Part shown: piece by piece, positions 16,972 to 25,661 of the stretch
Numbering within the stretch: the first letter of the stretch is position 1
Layout: the number at the start of each line of letters is the position of its first letter
Made by a program: the position numbers and the translations under genes
DNA from: Desertimonas sp963786985
GTDB lineage: Bacteria; Actinomycetota; Acidimicrobiia; Acidimicrobiales; Ilumatobacteraceae
Length of the DNA stretch: 64,000 bases
Assembly: GCA_963786985.1 (NCBI GenBank)
Contig: CAWBBL010000007.1
Span: 62,001-126,000 of the forward strand
Reading direction: 5' to 3'
Notes under the pieces: model-generated
Seen by the model: the letters and a program-made list of their open reading frames with translations, nothing else
What the model was told of the DNA's origin: nothing
The model's database searches: none

Positions 16972-17511
16972 TCAGCCTTCGTGGATGACGCCGCAGGCAA
17001 CGCGTCCGCCACTGCCGCCTGTCGGTTGGGTGACGAAGTCGTCGGGGAGGGCGTGGACGATCAGGGCGCTGCCGTCGCTGTCGAAGATGGCGGCATCGTC
17101 GTTGAACGTGAAGCCCTCGATCGTGGCGTTGAGGTGACCTTGACCGGCCCCGTTGACGACCAGGTTGGGGAGGTCGCCGGCGTGGTGGCCGTGCGCCGCG
17201 CCCCCGGGGTTGTGGTGGCTGCCGGCGTCGGCGAAGCCGCTGCCGCAGCTGCCGACGGAGTGGACGTGGATGCCGTGCAGGCCTGCTGACATCCCTTGGA
17301 CGTGCACGTTGACGTGCACCGCGCCGGTGGCGTCCTCGGTGAAGCGGGCGTACCCGACCTCCCTGCCGGTGCTGTCTTCGAGCACCGTCGAGCCGTGCTT
17401 GGCCCCGTTGCCGGCGGACGCGGCGACGGCGACCGCTCCGCCTCCCAGCAGCACGACGGCTGCCGCCACTGCAGTTCCTCGTCCGATGTGCTTGATCCGC
17501 CAACTGTCCAT
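16972..17511 (-). CDS. sodC: secreted Cu/Zn superoxide dismutase
   Basis: 179 aa. The start ATG follows GGAGGGTGAC. A signal peptide or anchor covers about residues 10-33 (G-T-A-V-A-A-A-V-V-L-L-G-G-G-A). The metal ligands appear in order: H-G-I-H-V-H (copper), H-H-N-P-G-G and H-G-H-H-A-G-D-L-P-N (copper/zinc), an Asp in D-D-A-A-I-F-D and V-H-A-L-P-D-D-F (copper). The disulphide pair is G-S-C and V-A-C-G-V-I. It dismutates superoxide outside the membrane. It is transcribed divergently from the ABC/ECF operon, with 143 bp between the starts. Confidence 0.93.
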   Translation of the reverse strand: MDSWRIKHIGRGTAVAAAVVLLGGGAVAVAASAGNGAKHGSTVLEDSTGREVGYARFTEDATGAVHVNVHVQGMSAGLHGIHVHSVGSCGSGFADAGSHHNPGGAAHGHHAGDLPNLVVNGAGQGHLNATIEGFTFNDDAAIFDSDGSALIVHALPDDFVTQPTGGSGGRVACGVIHEG

Positions 17512-17654
17512 GTCACCCTCCTCGGGTTCTTGGGCCGACCTCGGTGATCGGCCTCGTGCTTGGACGGACGCACGACGGTGCTGTCGCGGGTGACAGCGGC
17601 ATCGTTCTTTCGGTTCATGTCACCCGCGACGGCTGGAGGTTCGTCTGTCTGTGC

Positions 17655-18587
17655 ATGGCAGCAGTGATCGAGGTCGAAGGACTGCGTAAGGAGTTCCGGC
17701 GGTGGCGAAAGGCACCCAACGTCGCGGTGCACGGACTGGACTTGTCGGTGCCTGAGGGCGGAGTGTTCGGGTTCCTCGGACCGAACGGGTCGGGGAAGAC
17801 GACGACGATCCGCTGCCTGCTCGGCCTCGTGGCGGCCACCGCTGGCCGGACGGCGGTACTCGGTCAGCCCGCGCCGGGCGGGCTGCGGGCGGTGATGCGC
17901 CGAGTCGGCGCGATCGTCGAGACACCGGCGATGTTCCCGACGATGACGGCTCGCGAGAACCTCACCCTGCTCGGCGCCATCGACCGGGTCGGTCCCCGAC
18001 GGGTCGCCGCCAGCTTGCGGCAGGTCGGCCTGGAGGAACGGGCGGACGAGAAGGTCGCCAAGTACTCGCTCGGTATGCGTCAGCGGCTCGGCCTCGCCGG
18101 CGCGCTGCTGAAGGACCCGGCGTTGCTTGTGCTCGACGAGCCGGTCAATGGACTCGACCCGGCCGGCATCCGCGAGATCCGCGAACTGTTGCGGGCCCTT
18201 GGTGCCGAGGGGCGCACCGTGTTCCTGTCCAGCCACCTGCTCAGCGAAGTCGAGCAGACGTGCGACCGGGTGGCGATCATCGACCGCGGACGCCTCGTGC
18301 TCAGCGGGCGCGTCGACGACGTCCTCGCCGAGGCCGCCCGCCCTTCGCTGCTCGTCGGGCTGGACGACACCGTCGCCGCCGGCGAGGTACTTCGGCGGGC
18401 CGGCCTCGATGTCGACCCGTCTGGTCCGTTGTTGCGGGTGGCGCTGCCCCGTGCGGAGGCGGCCCACGTGACGAAGCTGCTGGCCGACGCCGGACTGTAC
18501 GTGAGCGAGCTGCGGCCCGATGCGGTCTCGCTGGAGGAGCTGTTCCTCAGCATCACTGGACGCAACGCTGACCAGGAGGTCATGTGA
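17655..18587 (+). CDS. ABC transporter ATP-binding protein
   Basis: 310 aa from ATG 17655. Walker A is G-P-N-G-S-G-K-T-T-T near residue 43, the Q-loop region V-G-A-I-V-E-T-P-A-M-F near 90, the signature is Y-S-L-G-M-R-Q-R-L-G (a common variant of LSGGQ), Walker B L-L-V-L-D-E-P-V-N-G-L-D-P-A-G and the switch His in L-S-S-H-L-L-S-E-V-E. The C-terminal 90 residues follow the CcmA/DrrA-type exporter pattern. It works with the permease encoded immediately downstream (ATGTGATG junction). A longer frame to 17544 lacks coding signal. Confidence 0.92.
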   Translation: MAAVIEVEGLRKEFRRWRKAPNVAVHGLDLSVPEGGVFGFLGPNGSGKTTTIRCLLGLVAATAGRTAVLGQPAPGGLRAVMRRVGAIVETPAMFPTMTARENLTLLGAIDRVGPRRVAASLRQVGLEERADEKVAKYSLGMRQRLGLAGALLKDPALLVLDEPVNGLDPAGIREIRELLRALGAEGRTVFLSSHLLSEVEQTCDRVAIIDRGRLVLSGRVDDVLAEAARPSLLVGLDDTVAAGEVLRRAGLDVDPSGPLLRVALPRAEAAHVTKLLADAGLYVSELRPDAVSLEELFLSITGRNADQEVM

Positions 18588-19405
18588 TGAGGGGGAGCCT
18601 CGTCTCTCTCACAGTCGTCGAGATGCGCCGGGCGCTGCACCGGCGGCTCGTGCGCTGGATGATCGTGCTGGCGGTGTCGCTGTCGGCGCTGGCCGGCGTA
18701 ATCGTCTATCTCACCAGCCGCGACTCTGTGGCGCTAGCCCGCGAGCGCACCCATCCGGCGCGCATGGTCTCGTGGTGGGGAGGCGGCGGTGAGGACAGCT
18801 TCTTGCTCACCGCGGCACTGTTCCTTGTCGTCGGGGCGGCGATCTGCGGGGCATCGGTGGCCGGCGCCGAGTGGAAGGCCGGCACGATCACGACGGCGCT
18901 GACCTGGGAGCCGTCGCGCCGCCGTCTCCACACCGCCCGCATGGTGTCGGCGGCGATCCTCGCCTTCACCATCGGGTTCGCCCTCGAAGTCGTGTACCTG
19001 GCGGCGGCCGTCCCGGCCGTTGCGCTCAATGGCACCACCGATGGCACCGCCGGTGGATGGTGGGCTGGACTGTTGCTGGCGATGACTCGCCTGGCGCTGA
19101 TCACCTCGCTCGTCGCCGTGCTGGCGGCGAGTATCGCCACCATTGGCCGCAACACGAGCGCCGCCCTCGTCGCCATGGCGGCGTGGGCACTCGTCGTCGA
19201 GCGCCTCGTCGCTGGGCTGCGGCCGCAGCTGGCCCGCTTCATGATCGGCGAGAACGTCGCCACCGTCATCCCGTGGTCGCAGTTGAGAAGCGTCGACTTC
19301 GAACGCCCACCGATTTTCGCGATGGCTGCGCTGCTTGGGTACGTGGCCGCGGTGGTCGCCCTGGGCGCTGCCTCGTTCACCCGCAGGGACGTAATCGCTG
19401 GGTAA
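18587..19405 (+). CDS. ABC transporter permease (ABC-2 type)
   Basis: 272 aa from ATG 18587, which overlaps the ATPase stop (TGATG) and follows AGGAGGT by 6 nt; GTG 18584 is the alternative. Six hydrophobic segments: about 25-42, 75-95, 120-145, 165-190, 195-215 and 245-265. The cytoplasmic A-G-A-E-W-K-A-G-T-I-T-T-A-L-T-W-E-P-S-R-R-R motif after the second helix is the coupling region of ABC-2 permeases (E-x-x-x-G-T). It forms an exporter with the upstream ATPase; cargo unknown. Confidence 0.88.
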   Translation: MRGSLVSLTVVEMRRALHRRLVRWMIVLAVSLSALAGVIVYLTSRDSVALARERTHPARMVSWWGGGGEDSFLLTAALFLVVGAAICGASVAGAEWKAGTITTALTWEPSRRRLHTARMVSAAILAFTIGFALEVVYLAAAVPAVALNGTTDGTAGGWWAGLLLAMTRLALITSLVAVLAASIATIGRNTSAALVAMAAWALVVERLVAGLRPQLARFMIGENVATVIPWSQLRSVDFERPPIFAMAALLGYVAAVVALGAASFTRRDVIAG

Positions 19406-19425
19406 CCGTGTTGCGCCGCGCGAGC

Positions 19426-20076
19426 ATGCCGGTCGTGGAGACGACGCGCGCCAGGCTCCACGACGCGCTGCGCGCCTGGCTCGCCGTCGCCGTGCCCGTC
19501 CCGGCGATGGTCTTGTCGTCGGGCGAGGTCACCGCCGGCAGTCTGCCCTTGACCGGGGCGGTACCAGCGAACCTCGACGTCGATCGATTCGTCGCCGACA
19601 TGTTCCGCGCCGAGGGCGTTTCCCTGGTGCGCCTCGCCCGGCTATTCGTCGACGATCGCAACGCCGCCGAAGACCTCGTGCAGGAGGCCTTCATCCGTCT
19701 CGCCCGCAGCGCCCGGCGCATCGAGGATCCAGCCCGGGCGCCCGCCTACCTGCGCTCGATCGTGCTCAACCTGGCCCGGGACCACAACCGTCGCGGCCTC
19801 GTCTCGCTGCGCCATCGCTCACCGATCATCGACGTCCAGGCCGGCGTCGATGACGAGCTCGCCGTGCGCGACGACCAACGCCAGGTGCTCGATGCCCTGC
19901 GCGACCTGCCCGCCCGGCAGCGCGCCTGTCTGGTGCTGCGCTACTACGACGAACTCGGCATCGACGACATCGCAGTGACCCTCGGCGTGTCCCGCAACTC
20001 GGTCAAGACCCACCTGCAGCGCGGCCTCGCCGCCCTCGAAACCCGCCTCACGGCAGACCCCGAGGACGACTGGTGA
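19426..20076 (+). CDS. ECF-type RNA polymerase sigma factor
   Basis: 216 aa from ATG 19426; GTG 19408 and ATG 19507 are alternatives and none has a clear ribosome binding site. Region 2 is at about residues 60-120: A-R-L-F-V-D-D-R-N-A-A-E-D-L-V-Q-E-A-F-I-R-L, with A-Y-L-R-S-I-V-L-N-L-A-R-D in region 2.4. Region 4 is at about 150-205: L-P-A-R-Q-R-A-C-L-V-L-R-Y-Y-D-E-L-G-I-D-D-I-A, then S-R-N-S-V-K-T-H-L-Q-R-G-L-A-A-L. It starts 20 bp after the permease stop and overlaps the next gene, so it is part of the exporter operon. It may autoregulate the operon. Confidence 0.88.
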   Translation: MPVVETTRARLHDALRAWLAVAVPVPAMVLSSGEVTAGSLPLTGAVPANLDVDRFVADMFRAEGVSLVRLARLFVDDRNAAEDLVQEAFIRLARSARRIEDPARAPAYLRSIVLNLARDHNRRGLVSLRHRSPIIDVQAGVDDELAVRDDQRQVLDALRDLPARQRACLVLRYYDELGIDDIAVTLGVSRNSVKTHLQRGLAALETRLTADPEDDW

Positions 20077-20693
20077 GCACTCTCGAGGAACGGCTGCGTG
20101 AGGCCTTGCACGACGGCGCCCGCACCGTGGACGAGAGTCCCGACCTGTTCGCCCGCGTCGAGCTGAGCATCCACGACGACCAGCGGCTGCAGGTGCAACA
20201 CCGCGGCATCGTCGCCGTCCTCGCCTGCATCGTCGGCGCCATCGCCGCCGTCACATTCGGAGTCATTGAAATCAACCACGGGAGGGTGCTGATGGACTGG
20301 TGGATACTCGAACTGATCACCTTGGCCGTGCTCGCCGCTATCGCCTTCTGGCTCGGCCCGCTGATCAAACGTTTCGGACGCAGCTACGCGGCCGACGTGT
20401 TCCGAGCCAACCCGCGCACCGGCAAGAGCTTCCTGATGCTCACCGACGTCGCCTACTACCTGATCTTCTTCGCCTACATCCTGTTCACCGTCAGCTTCGA
20501 GCCAAAGGGAACTTGGGACGACACCGTGAACGCGGCCCAACTCCAACACGAAACGGCTCGCATCGGCGGCATCCTGCTGATCATCGGGCTGCTCCACAGC
20601 GCCAACCTCGTGGCGCTACCGGTGATGGGCCGGCTGCTGACGCTCAACCGCCGCCTCGACGAGTCAACGACCTTGCCCCCCGACAGAGGCTGA
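20073..20693 (+). CDS. membrane protein, candidate partner of the ECF sigma factor
   Basis: 206 aa. Its GTG overlaps the sigma factor stop (GTGA at 20073-20076), implying translational coupling. The N-terminus (E-E-R-L-R-E-A-L-H-D-G-A-R-T-V-D-E-S-P-D-L-F-A-R-V) is a soluble segment typical of proteins encoded after ECF factors. Helices follow at about 47-65, 75-95, 118-140 and 165-185. There is no zinc-binding H-x3-C-x2-C. Its position suggests an anti-sigma or sensor role; the four-helix body with few extracytoplasmic residues is not a classic anti-sigma layout, so this is inference from context. Confidence 0.65.
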   Translation: MSTLEERLREALHDGARTVDESPDLFARVELSIHDDQRLQVQHRGIVAVLACIVGAIAAVTFGVIEINHGRVLMDWWILELITLAVLAAIAFWLGPLIKRFGRSYAADVFRANPRTGKSFLMLTDVAYYLIFFAYILFTVSFEPKGTWDDTVNAAQLQHETARIGGILLIIGLLHSANLVALPVMGRLLTLNRRLDESTTLPPDRG

Positions 20694-20703
20694 CCGTCGA
20701 GCC

Positions 20704-21549
20704 ATGCTCGCCGTCCACGCAACACTGGCCATGCTCGCGACCCTCGGCGGGCTCGGCCGCTCCGGTGACGACGACAGCGGCGGCGGCGGCCACGTCGTCG
20801 TCGAAATGGTGGCGGTGGAGCGCGAGGCACAAACCGTGCTGCCAACCCCAGTGCTCGACCAGCTCGCTGCCGGCGACGTGCTCGACGTCTCAGTCGTCGA
20901 TGGGACAAACGGCGCCAACGGCGCCGTGCGCCAGTGCGTTCGCATGTTGCGCGGAGTCGCCGGGTGCGCCAACCGATATCCGGTGCGGTTCGACGACCGA
21001 GGTGACGCCCGCTTCCAGTACCAGCTCACCGACCCGGGAGACTGCGGGCCAGGCGGGTCGTGTGTGCTCGTCGTCGACGACGGCGACGGAGAGCGTCGGG
21101 CGCTGGCCGTGCTGGTCTTCGGTGCGCAGGCCCCGCCACCGCCAACCGTGAGCATCGCGCCCGCCGAACTCGTCGAGGAAGGCGACCAGGTGCGCGTCGA
21201 CATCACCGGGCTCCAACCGCAATCCGCGGTGCGAATCGGCTACTGCGACCCCGAATGCACACACTCGAGACGGATCATGGCCGACATGGCCGGCCGAGCA
21301 AGCACGACGGTGGTCGTCGGTGCGTCATGTGACAGGTGCGGCGTCGCCGTGATCGGCAGCACCCACGACACTCTGACTCCGGTGTCATTCGCCCCACCCG
21401 AGCGGCCCGACTACGACGAACGCCGGCTCACACTCGGTTTGCTGCTGGCCGCCGCCCTGCTCGGCACGGCCTGGCGCATCGTCGCCGCCATCGACTGGCG
21501 CCCACCATCGGAGGCCGACACCCCGGACCTCGACGCCGCCCAACTCTGA
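20704..21549 (+). CDS. exported, membrane-anchored protein with Cys pairs
   Basis: 281 aa. It begins with a weak hydrophobic segment (M-L-A-V-H-A-T-L-A-M-L-A-T-L-G-G-L-G), then a beta-rich region with four to six paired cysteines (Q-C-V-R-M-L, G-C-A-N-R, D-C-G-P-G-G-S-C, and later Y-C-D-P-E-C, C-D-R-C). The repeated pattern P-(A/T)-x-L-x-x-G-D-x-V-x-V followed by I-G-x-C resembles the neocarzinostatin-like immunoglobulin fold modules of Actinobacteria; two copies are likely (about 35-130 and 135-225). A C-terminal helix at about 240-258 anchors it. It is the last gene of the exporter/ECF operon and may be the surface element the system senses. Confidence 0.65.
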   Translation: MLAVHATLAMLATLGGLGRSGDDDSGGGGHVVVEMVAVEREAQTVLPTPVLDQLAAGDVLDVSVVDGTNGANGAVRQCVRMLRGVAGCANRYPVRFDDRGDARFQYQLTDPGDCGPGGSCVLVVDDGDGERRALAVLVFGAQAPPPPTVSIAPAELVEEGDQVRVDITGLQPQSAVRIGYCDPECTHSRRIMADMAGRASTTVVVGASCDRCGVAVIGSTHDTLTPVSFAPPERPDYDERRLTLGLLLAAALLGTAWRIVAAIDWRPPSEADTPDLDAAQL

Positions 21550-21738
21550 ACCGTCGGCCGAAGCCTCCCAGAGCCGCCCAGTCCATCGACCAGCGCGACG
21601 TCGAACCACCCGACCCTCGTGGTCACGCCTGTCACGGCGACGCTCCGCTGATCTGATCCGCGCTTCCCGCTCGGCAGGCGGCCGGCTCGTGTCCGGCGCG
21701 CTGCTGTTGCGGAGGCGGCGGACGACATGGCGGAGATC

Positions 21739-22407
21739 TCACGCTGATGACTGCGGCGTGCCGCCTGGCTGTCGTGCGAGCGCCTTTGCGGCCCAATGAC
21801 GCCAGGCTTCGGAGAGGTCGGCGAGGTTGACGAGTCGTTCGCCGAGTTCGGGGTGACCGTGGTAGGCACGCTCGACCATTCCGATGGTGACTCGATGATC
21901 GGGCCGATGCAACAGTTCGATCGGGTCGCCGGCGCCGAGTTCCCCGACGGTGTCGATCGCCAGGTAGGTGCCGGGGCGGGCGGCGTCGGCAAAGCGCTCG
22001 ACGAAGCCGGTGTCGCCCATTCGTGCACCGAGTTTGAAGCAGGGGATCCGTGGTTCGGTGACACGCAGAGTTGCGCTGCCGATTTGCCACCGTTCACCGA
22101 TGACGCGGTCGGCGAGGTCGATACCGGTGACGGTGAGGTTGTCGCCGAAGGTGCCCGGCTCGAGAGTGGTTCCAAGCACGGTTCCCCACCACGCGTAGTC
22201 CTCGGCGGCGTAGGCGTACACAGCCTTGGTGGGTCCACCGTGCACGCGGCGGTCGGCCTGGTCGTCGCCGTCGATGTTGACGCCCCGCAGCTTGAGGCGG
22301 CGGTCGACGGGCTGCTTCCAGATGGCGGTTGTGACGGCCCGTCCGTGCCAATCGATGGTTCGTGGTTGGCCCACGTTGACTGCCACCACTCGACCGATCG
22401 TCGTCAT
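21739..22407 (-). CDS. MOSC domain protein (YiiM-like)
   Basis: 222 aa. The MOSC beta-barrel is visible: V-D-R-R-L-K-L-R-G-V-N-I-D-G-D-D-Q-A-D-R-R-V-H-G-G-P-T-K-A-V-Y-A-Y near residues 35-70, E-P-G-T-F-G-D-N-L-T-V-T-G, and E-P-R-I-P-C-F-K-L-G, whose Cys is the conserved sulphur/molybdenum residue of MOSC proteins. A C-terminal three-helix segment follows, as in YiiM. Such proteins detoxify N-hydroxylated substrates or transfer sulphur to molybdenum cofactor. Divergent from the CGNR gene; the 50-bp gap holds an inverted repeat. Confidence 0.85.
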   Translation of the reverse strand: MTTIGRVVAVNVGQPRTIDWHGRAVTTAIWKQPVDRRLKLRGVNIDGDDQADRRVHGGPTKAVYAYAAEDYAWWGTVLGTTLEPGTFGDNLTVTGIDLADRVIGERWQIGSATLRVTEPRIPCFKLGARMGDTGFVERFADAARPGTYLAIDTVGELGAGDPIELLHRPDHRVTIGMVERAYHGHPELGERLVNLADLSEAWRHWAAKALARQPGGTPQSSA

Positions 22408-22422
22408 CAGCTGCTCCCGGCT

Positions 22423-22456
22423 CTCTAACCTGCTATGTTCAAGTAGAAGGTTAGAG
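22423..22456. promoter_or_regulatory. inverted-repeat operator between MOSC and CGNR genes
   Basis: Perfect 9-bp arms CTCTAACCT (22423-22431) and AGGTTAGAG (22448-22456) flank a 16-bp spacer. Arm centres are 25 bp apart, between two and three helical turns, as for a dimeric regulator. The right arm ends 1 nt before the ATG at 22458; the left arm is 16 nt from the MOSC start at 22407, so one site could control both genes. Confidence 0.55.
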
Positions 22457-22457
22457 G

Positions 22458-23072
22458 ATGACGATGCACGATGCGACCGGGTTCTTCTGGGTGGGCAATC
22501 ATCCCGGAATCGACCTGGTCAACACCGAAGCCGTCGACGCCCATGGTGACCGGCTGGAACTCCTTCCGGACTGGACCGCCCTGGTCGACTGGGCCCAGGC
22601 GGCAGGCCTCATCGACACCGATCTGGCACATCAGTGCCGTGCGGCCGGCGAACGGCGCGGGCGGAATCTCTTGGCCTGGTTCCGCCGGCTGCGCCGCTCG
22701 CTTCGCGACGTGCTCGAGACCAGCGACGACGAAGCAGCGGCCGCCGCGCTCGACGACGACGTCGCCGCTGTCTCCGTCCGGCTCAGCTATCGACCCGCCC
22801 GACAGCAACATCGACTGCCGCTCGACGCGCCGGGACCGATCGAACGGCTGCGACTGGCGCTCGCGATCACGGCCCTCGCCGCCACCAGCCTCGACCGGTC
22901 ACGAGTCCGACGCTGCGGCAGCTCGCGCTGCGTGCTGCTGTACTACGACACCACCAAGAACCGCTCGCGACGATGGTGCGACATGGCCGTCTGCGGAAAC
23001 AGGGCGAAGGCCCACGCCCACTACCGACGGGCCAAGCACCGCGAGTCCACCCCCCGCCACCCAACCACGTGA
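22458..23072 (+). CDS. ABATE/CGNR zinc-finger protein
   Basis: 204 aa. The N-terminal ABATE part starts at F-F-W-V-G-N-H-P-G-I-D-L-V-N-T-E-A, the usual opening of this family, and forms an all-helical domain to about residue 145. The C-terminal finger reads R-R-C-G-S-S-R-C, then R-R-W-C-D-M-A-V-C-G-N-R-A-K-A-H-A-H-Y-R-R, giving the C-x4-C...C-x4-C-G-N-R motif that names the family. These are believed to be stress-responsive transcription regulators. The inverted repeat right before the start suggests autoregulation and control of the divergent MOSC gene. Confidence 0.87.
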   Translation: MTMHDATGFFWVGNHPGIDLVNTEAVDAHGDRLELLPDWTALVDWAQAAGLIDTDLAHQCRAAGERRGRNLLAWFRRLRRSLRDVLETSDDEAAAAALDDDVAAVSVRLSYRPARQQHRLPLDAPGPIERLRLALAITALAATSLDRSRVRRCGSSRCVLLYYDTTKNRSRRWCDMAVCGNRAKAHAHYRRAKHRESTPRHPTT

Positions 23073-23249
23073 CCCGTCCAGCCATCCGCGGTCCCCGGAG
23101 CCCACGCACATGGTCATGCCATGTTGCACGGTGTTCCGCGATCGGTCGGCGACGTACGGGAGCGCCGGCGGTCGGTGCGGTTCATGAGCGCGTCGATGGT
23201 CCCGAGGGGCGTCGTGAACTCCCCGACGGCGATACACCATGATGGGTAG

Positions 23250-24371
23250 ATGCGCCTCCTCGCCTTGTCCGCCGTGGTCCTGCTCGCCCCTGCCACCGTG
23301 CCGACCGACGACTCGTCGCTCCAATTGTCGAGCGGCGACGACTACACGGTGCTCGGAGCCCTCGCTGAGCTGCCAGCTTCGACCGACACCGACGGTTTGA
23401 TGGTCCAGACTGGTGACCTGGTCGCGGCGACGGAGTTGGCGGGGCTCGAGCGGCCGAGCGAGCCCGACATCGACGCTGTCGCACCCTGGATCTTTCCGTT
23501 GACGGGGCTACCGCGGGAGGACGAGTTCGCGCCGCTGTTCGTCCCGCTGGGTCAGGTGTTCAACTACCAGTCCCTCCGCGACATTGCCGAGTTCGACGCC
23601 GCACTCGGGTGGTCTCTCGTCGACGCCAACGCCTTCGTCGAGCAGTCGACGCCTCCAGAATCCTTCGCCGTCATCACCGGCGACTTCGACGAGGGCACGC
23701 TGAACCCCGACCTCACTGAAGTCGCTGACGGCGTCGTCAGCTACGGCGAGGGCGAAGACTTCGACAACAACCTGACCGACCCAAACCCCGTCGATCGGTT
23801 GGGTCGGCCAGTGCGCCTCGCCTGGGACGGCGACCGCATCGCCGCGTCGTTCAGCACACCGTTTGTGCAGCAGTGGCTTGGCGGGCGCGACGAGACTCTC
23901 GCCGACGACGCGCCACTCGCAGCCGTGGCAACTGCGCTCGATGAAGCCGACGTCGTCGCCGCCGTCCTGTCTCGCGTTGAACCCGGCTTCGATCAACTCG
24001 GCAGCGGCCAACCAATCTCGTCCGACGTGCTCGCCGAGCTCCAGGACCTGGTTCAGGACCAGGTCCCGCTGGCACCGTTCGATGCGGTTGGCTTCGGCTG
24101 GAACGCTGTCGACGGCGAGGCGGCCATCACGGTCGCTTACCACTTCTCGTCGGCAGACGAGGCCGCCGACTCGGTCGCATCGCTGGAGCGGCTCTATCGC
24201 GAGGGGTTGAACTTGGTCACCAACCAACCGATCAGCGAGTCCGTCACGATCGAGGACATCGCCGCCGCGGGAGATGTCGTCTCGGTGAAGCTGAGCCTCC
24301 CCGACGACAGCCGCCCGCAGGTCATCTACGACATGCTCCTGCGGCGCGACCTGCCGTTCATCTCCCGCTAG
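23250..24371 (+). CDS. exported protein of unknown function
   Basis: 373 aa. The first 17 residues (M-R-L-L-A-L-S-A-V-V-L-L-A-P-A-T-V) are a short signal peptide, possibly cleaved after A-T-V-P-T. The mature part is acidic (many Asp/Glu) without Cys, and alternates short strands and helices; recognisable phrases include W-I-F-P-L-T-G-L-P-R-E-D-E-F and A-V-G-F-G-W-N-A-V-D-G-E. No lipobox and no C-terminal helix. I do not recognise a domain. It stands alone with no near neighbour on the same strand. Confidence 0.6.
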   Translation: MRLLALSAVVLLAPATVPTDDSSLQLSSGDDYTVLGALAELPASTDTDGLMVQTGDLVAATELAGLERPSEPDIDAVAPWIFPLTGLPREDEFAPLFVPLGQVFNYQSLRDIAEFDAALGWSLVDANAFVEQSTPPESFAVITGDFDEGTLNPDLTEVADGVVSYGEGEDFDNNLTDPNPVDRLGRPVRLAWDGDRIAASFSTPFVQQWLGGRDETLADDAPLAAVATALDEADVVAAVLSRVEPGFDQLGSGQPISSDVLAELQDLVQDQVPLAPFDAVGFGWNAVDGEAAITVAYHFSSADEAADSVASLERLYREGLNLVTNQPISESVTIEDIAAAGDVVSVKLSLPDDSRPQVIYDMLLRRDLPFISR

Positions 24372-24497
24372 ATGACCAAACTCCAAGCGCTGAGGTCCAC
24401 GTTCGCGCGGTGATCTGATTCGGAGTACACGCCGGCGGCGCGGCCTCATCAGGGCCGCCGCCGGCGGCATGATGGCGCAACTCCATCGTCATCGCGA

Positions 24498-25004
24498 GTG
24501 CGCGCGTGGGACGATCTGCAGGTGAGCGATCTCGCTGTCATCGCCGCGGCGTTTGTCGAGATGGCGCACAGGATTGTGTGGGCGACGGTAGCGACGGTCG
24601 ACGCCCAGGACCGGCCCCGAGGTCGGATCCTGCACCCGCTGTGGCAGTGGGACGGCGTGTCATTGGTCGGCTGGGTCGCGACCGGCCCGACACCGATGAA
24701 GCGCGCCCACCTCGAGCGCAGCCCCTACGTGTCCGTGACGTACTGGACCACCAATCACGACACATGTACGGCAGAGTGCCGAGTCCAATGGCAGTTCGAC
24801 GATGACACGCGGCGATCGGTGTGGGAGCTGTTCAAGAACGCCCCGGCACCAGTCGGCTACGACCCAGCGATCGTGCCAGCGTGGTCGGGCGGCCCGACCT
24901 CTTCGGCATTCGCTGCGTTGCGGCTGGAGCCGTGGCGACTGCGTGTGCTTCCAGGTACGGCGATGTTGGGCGGGGGCGGCGACGTGCTCCGCTGGCCAAC
25001 CTGA
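24498..25004 (+). CDS. PNPOx-like split-barrel flavin/F420-binding protein
   Basis: 168 aa from GTG 24498; GTG 24522 would drop eight residues and may be the true start. The order of strands follows the PNPOx family: V-W-A-T-V-A-T-V-D-A-Q-D-R-P-R-G-R-I-L-H-P-L-W near residue 30-55, L-V-G-W-V-A-T-G-P-T-P-M-K-R-A-H-L-E-R-S-P-Y-V-S-V-T-Y-W, and L-R-L-E-P-W-R-L-R-V-L-P at the end. The first strand pair and the R-G-R-x-L-H motif bind FMN or F420 phosphate in homologues. Substrate unknown. Confidence 0.8.
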   Translation: MRAWDDLQVSDLAVIAAAFVEMAHRIVWATVATVDAQDRPRGRILHPLWQWDGVSLVGWVATGPTPMKRAHLERSPYVSVTYWTTNHDTCTAECRVQWQFDDDTRRSVWELFKNAPAPVGYDPAIVPAWSGGPTSSAFAALRLEPWRLRVLPGTAMLGGGGDVLRWPT

Positions 25005-25284
25005 CCCACCCTCCGGACAGTCACGTCGCGGAGGTCGACGAGCTCGAAGCGTTCCTGTGGCAATGCTGCCAGCAGACACTCGCGAACGTGCCCGTGCCAC
25101 AACTGCAGGTCGAGCACTGCACTGGCACCGTGCTCGTCGACGATCTGCGTAGACCGCCCCGCTCAATTGACGTTGTGTAATCGAACGGAGCGGGCAAGGC
25201 CTCGTGACGAGAAAGAGCACGTGGGGGAGTTCGCTACTGTCGGTCGACCCGCCGAAACGGCCGTTCCGTGCGGAGAGGACGATC

Positions 25285-25587
25285 ATGCCAACCATTCCTG
25301 CAACGCTCGCTCAGCCACTCGAGGAGGCGACGGCGACGACCCGACGGGTAGCTGGCGAGAAGGGATACTCGTTGGCTGAGGGCGAGAGCGGCCCGAGTTC
25401 GCTGGTGTTCAAGAAGGGTGCGAGCGCCCTCTCATGGGGATCGAAGTTGACCGTCAGCCTTGCGGCGCACTCACCCACAGAGACCCGGTTGACCGTGACG
25501 ACGCACGAGACGTGGGCGATTGCAGACTGGGGCCGCGGAAAGCGGGCGGCGCACCGACTTCTCGACGCACTGGGCGCCAAGTACTAG
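25285..25587 (+). CDS. small conserved protein of unknown function
   Basis: 100 aa from ATG 25285, with GAGAGGA 6 nt upstream. Pattern: a helix (A-L-E/A-Q-P-L-E-E-A-T-A-T-T-R-R-V-A), G-Y-S-L, S-L-V-F-K-K-G-A-S-A-L-S-W-G-S-K-L-T-V-S-L, a strand of T-R-L-T-V-T-T-H-E, then a C-terminal helix D-W-G-R-G-K-R-A-A-H-R-L-L-D-A-L-G-A. The W-G-x-K-L strand and W-G-R-G-x-R-A terminal helix resemble a small actinobacterial family with no named function. No signal peptide. Confidence 0.6.
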   Translation: MPTIPATLAQPLEEATATTRRVAGEKGYSLAEGESGPSSLVFKKGASALSWGSKLTVSLAAHSPTETRLTVTTHETWAIADWGRGKRAAHRLLDALGAKY

Positions 25588-25661
25588 CCGTTGCCCAGGG
25601 ACGACAACGTCCAGCCCCATCCATGATCACTCGGGTCACCACCTGTCCACAGGAGACAACG

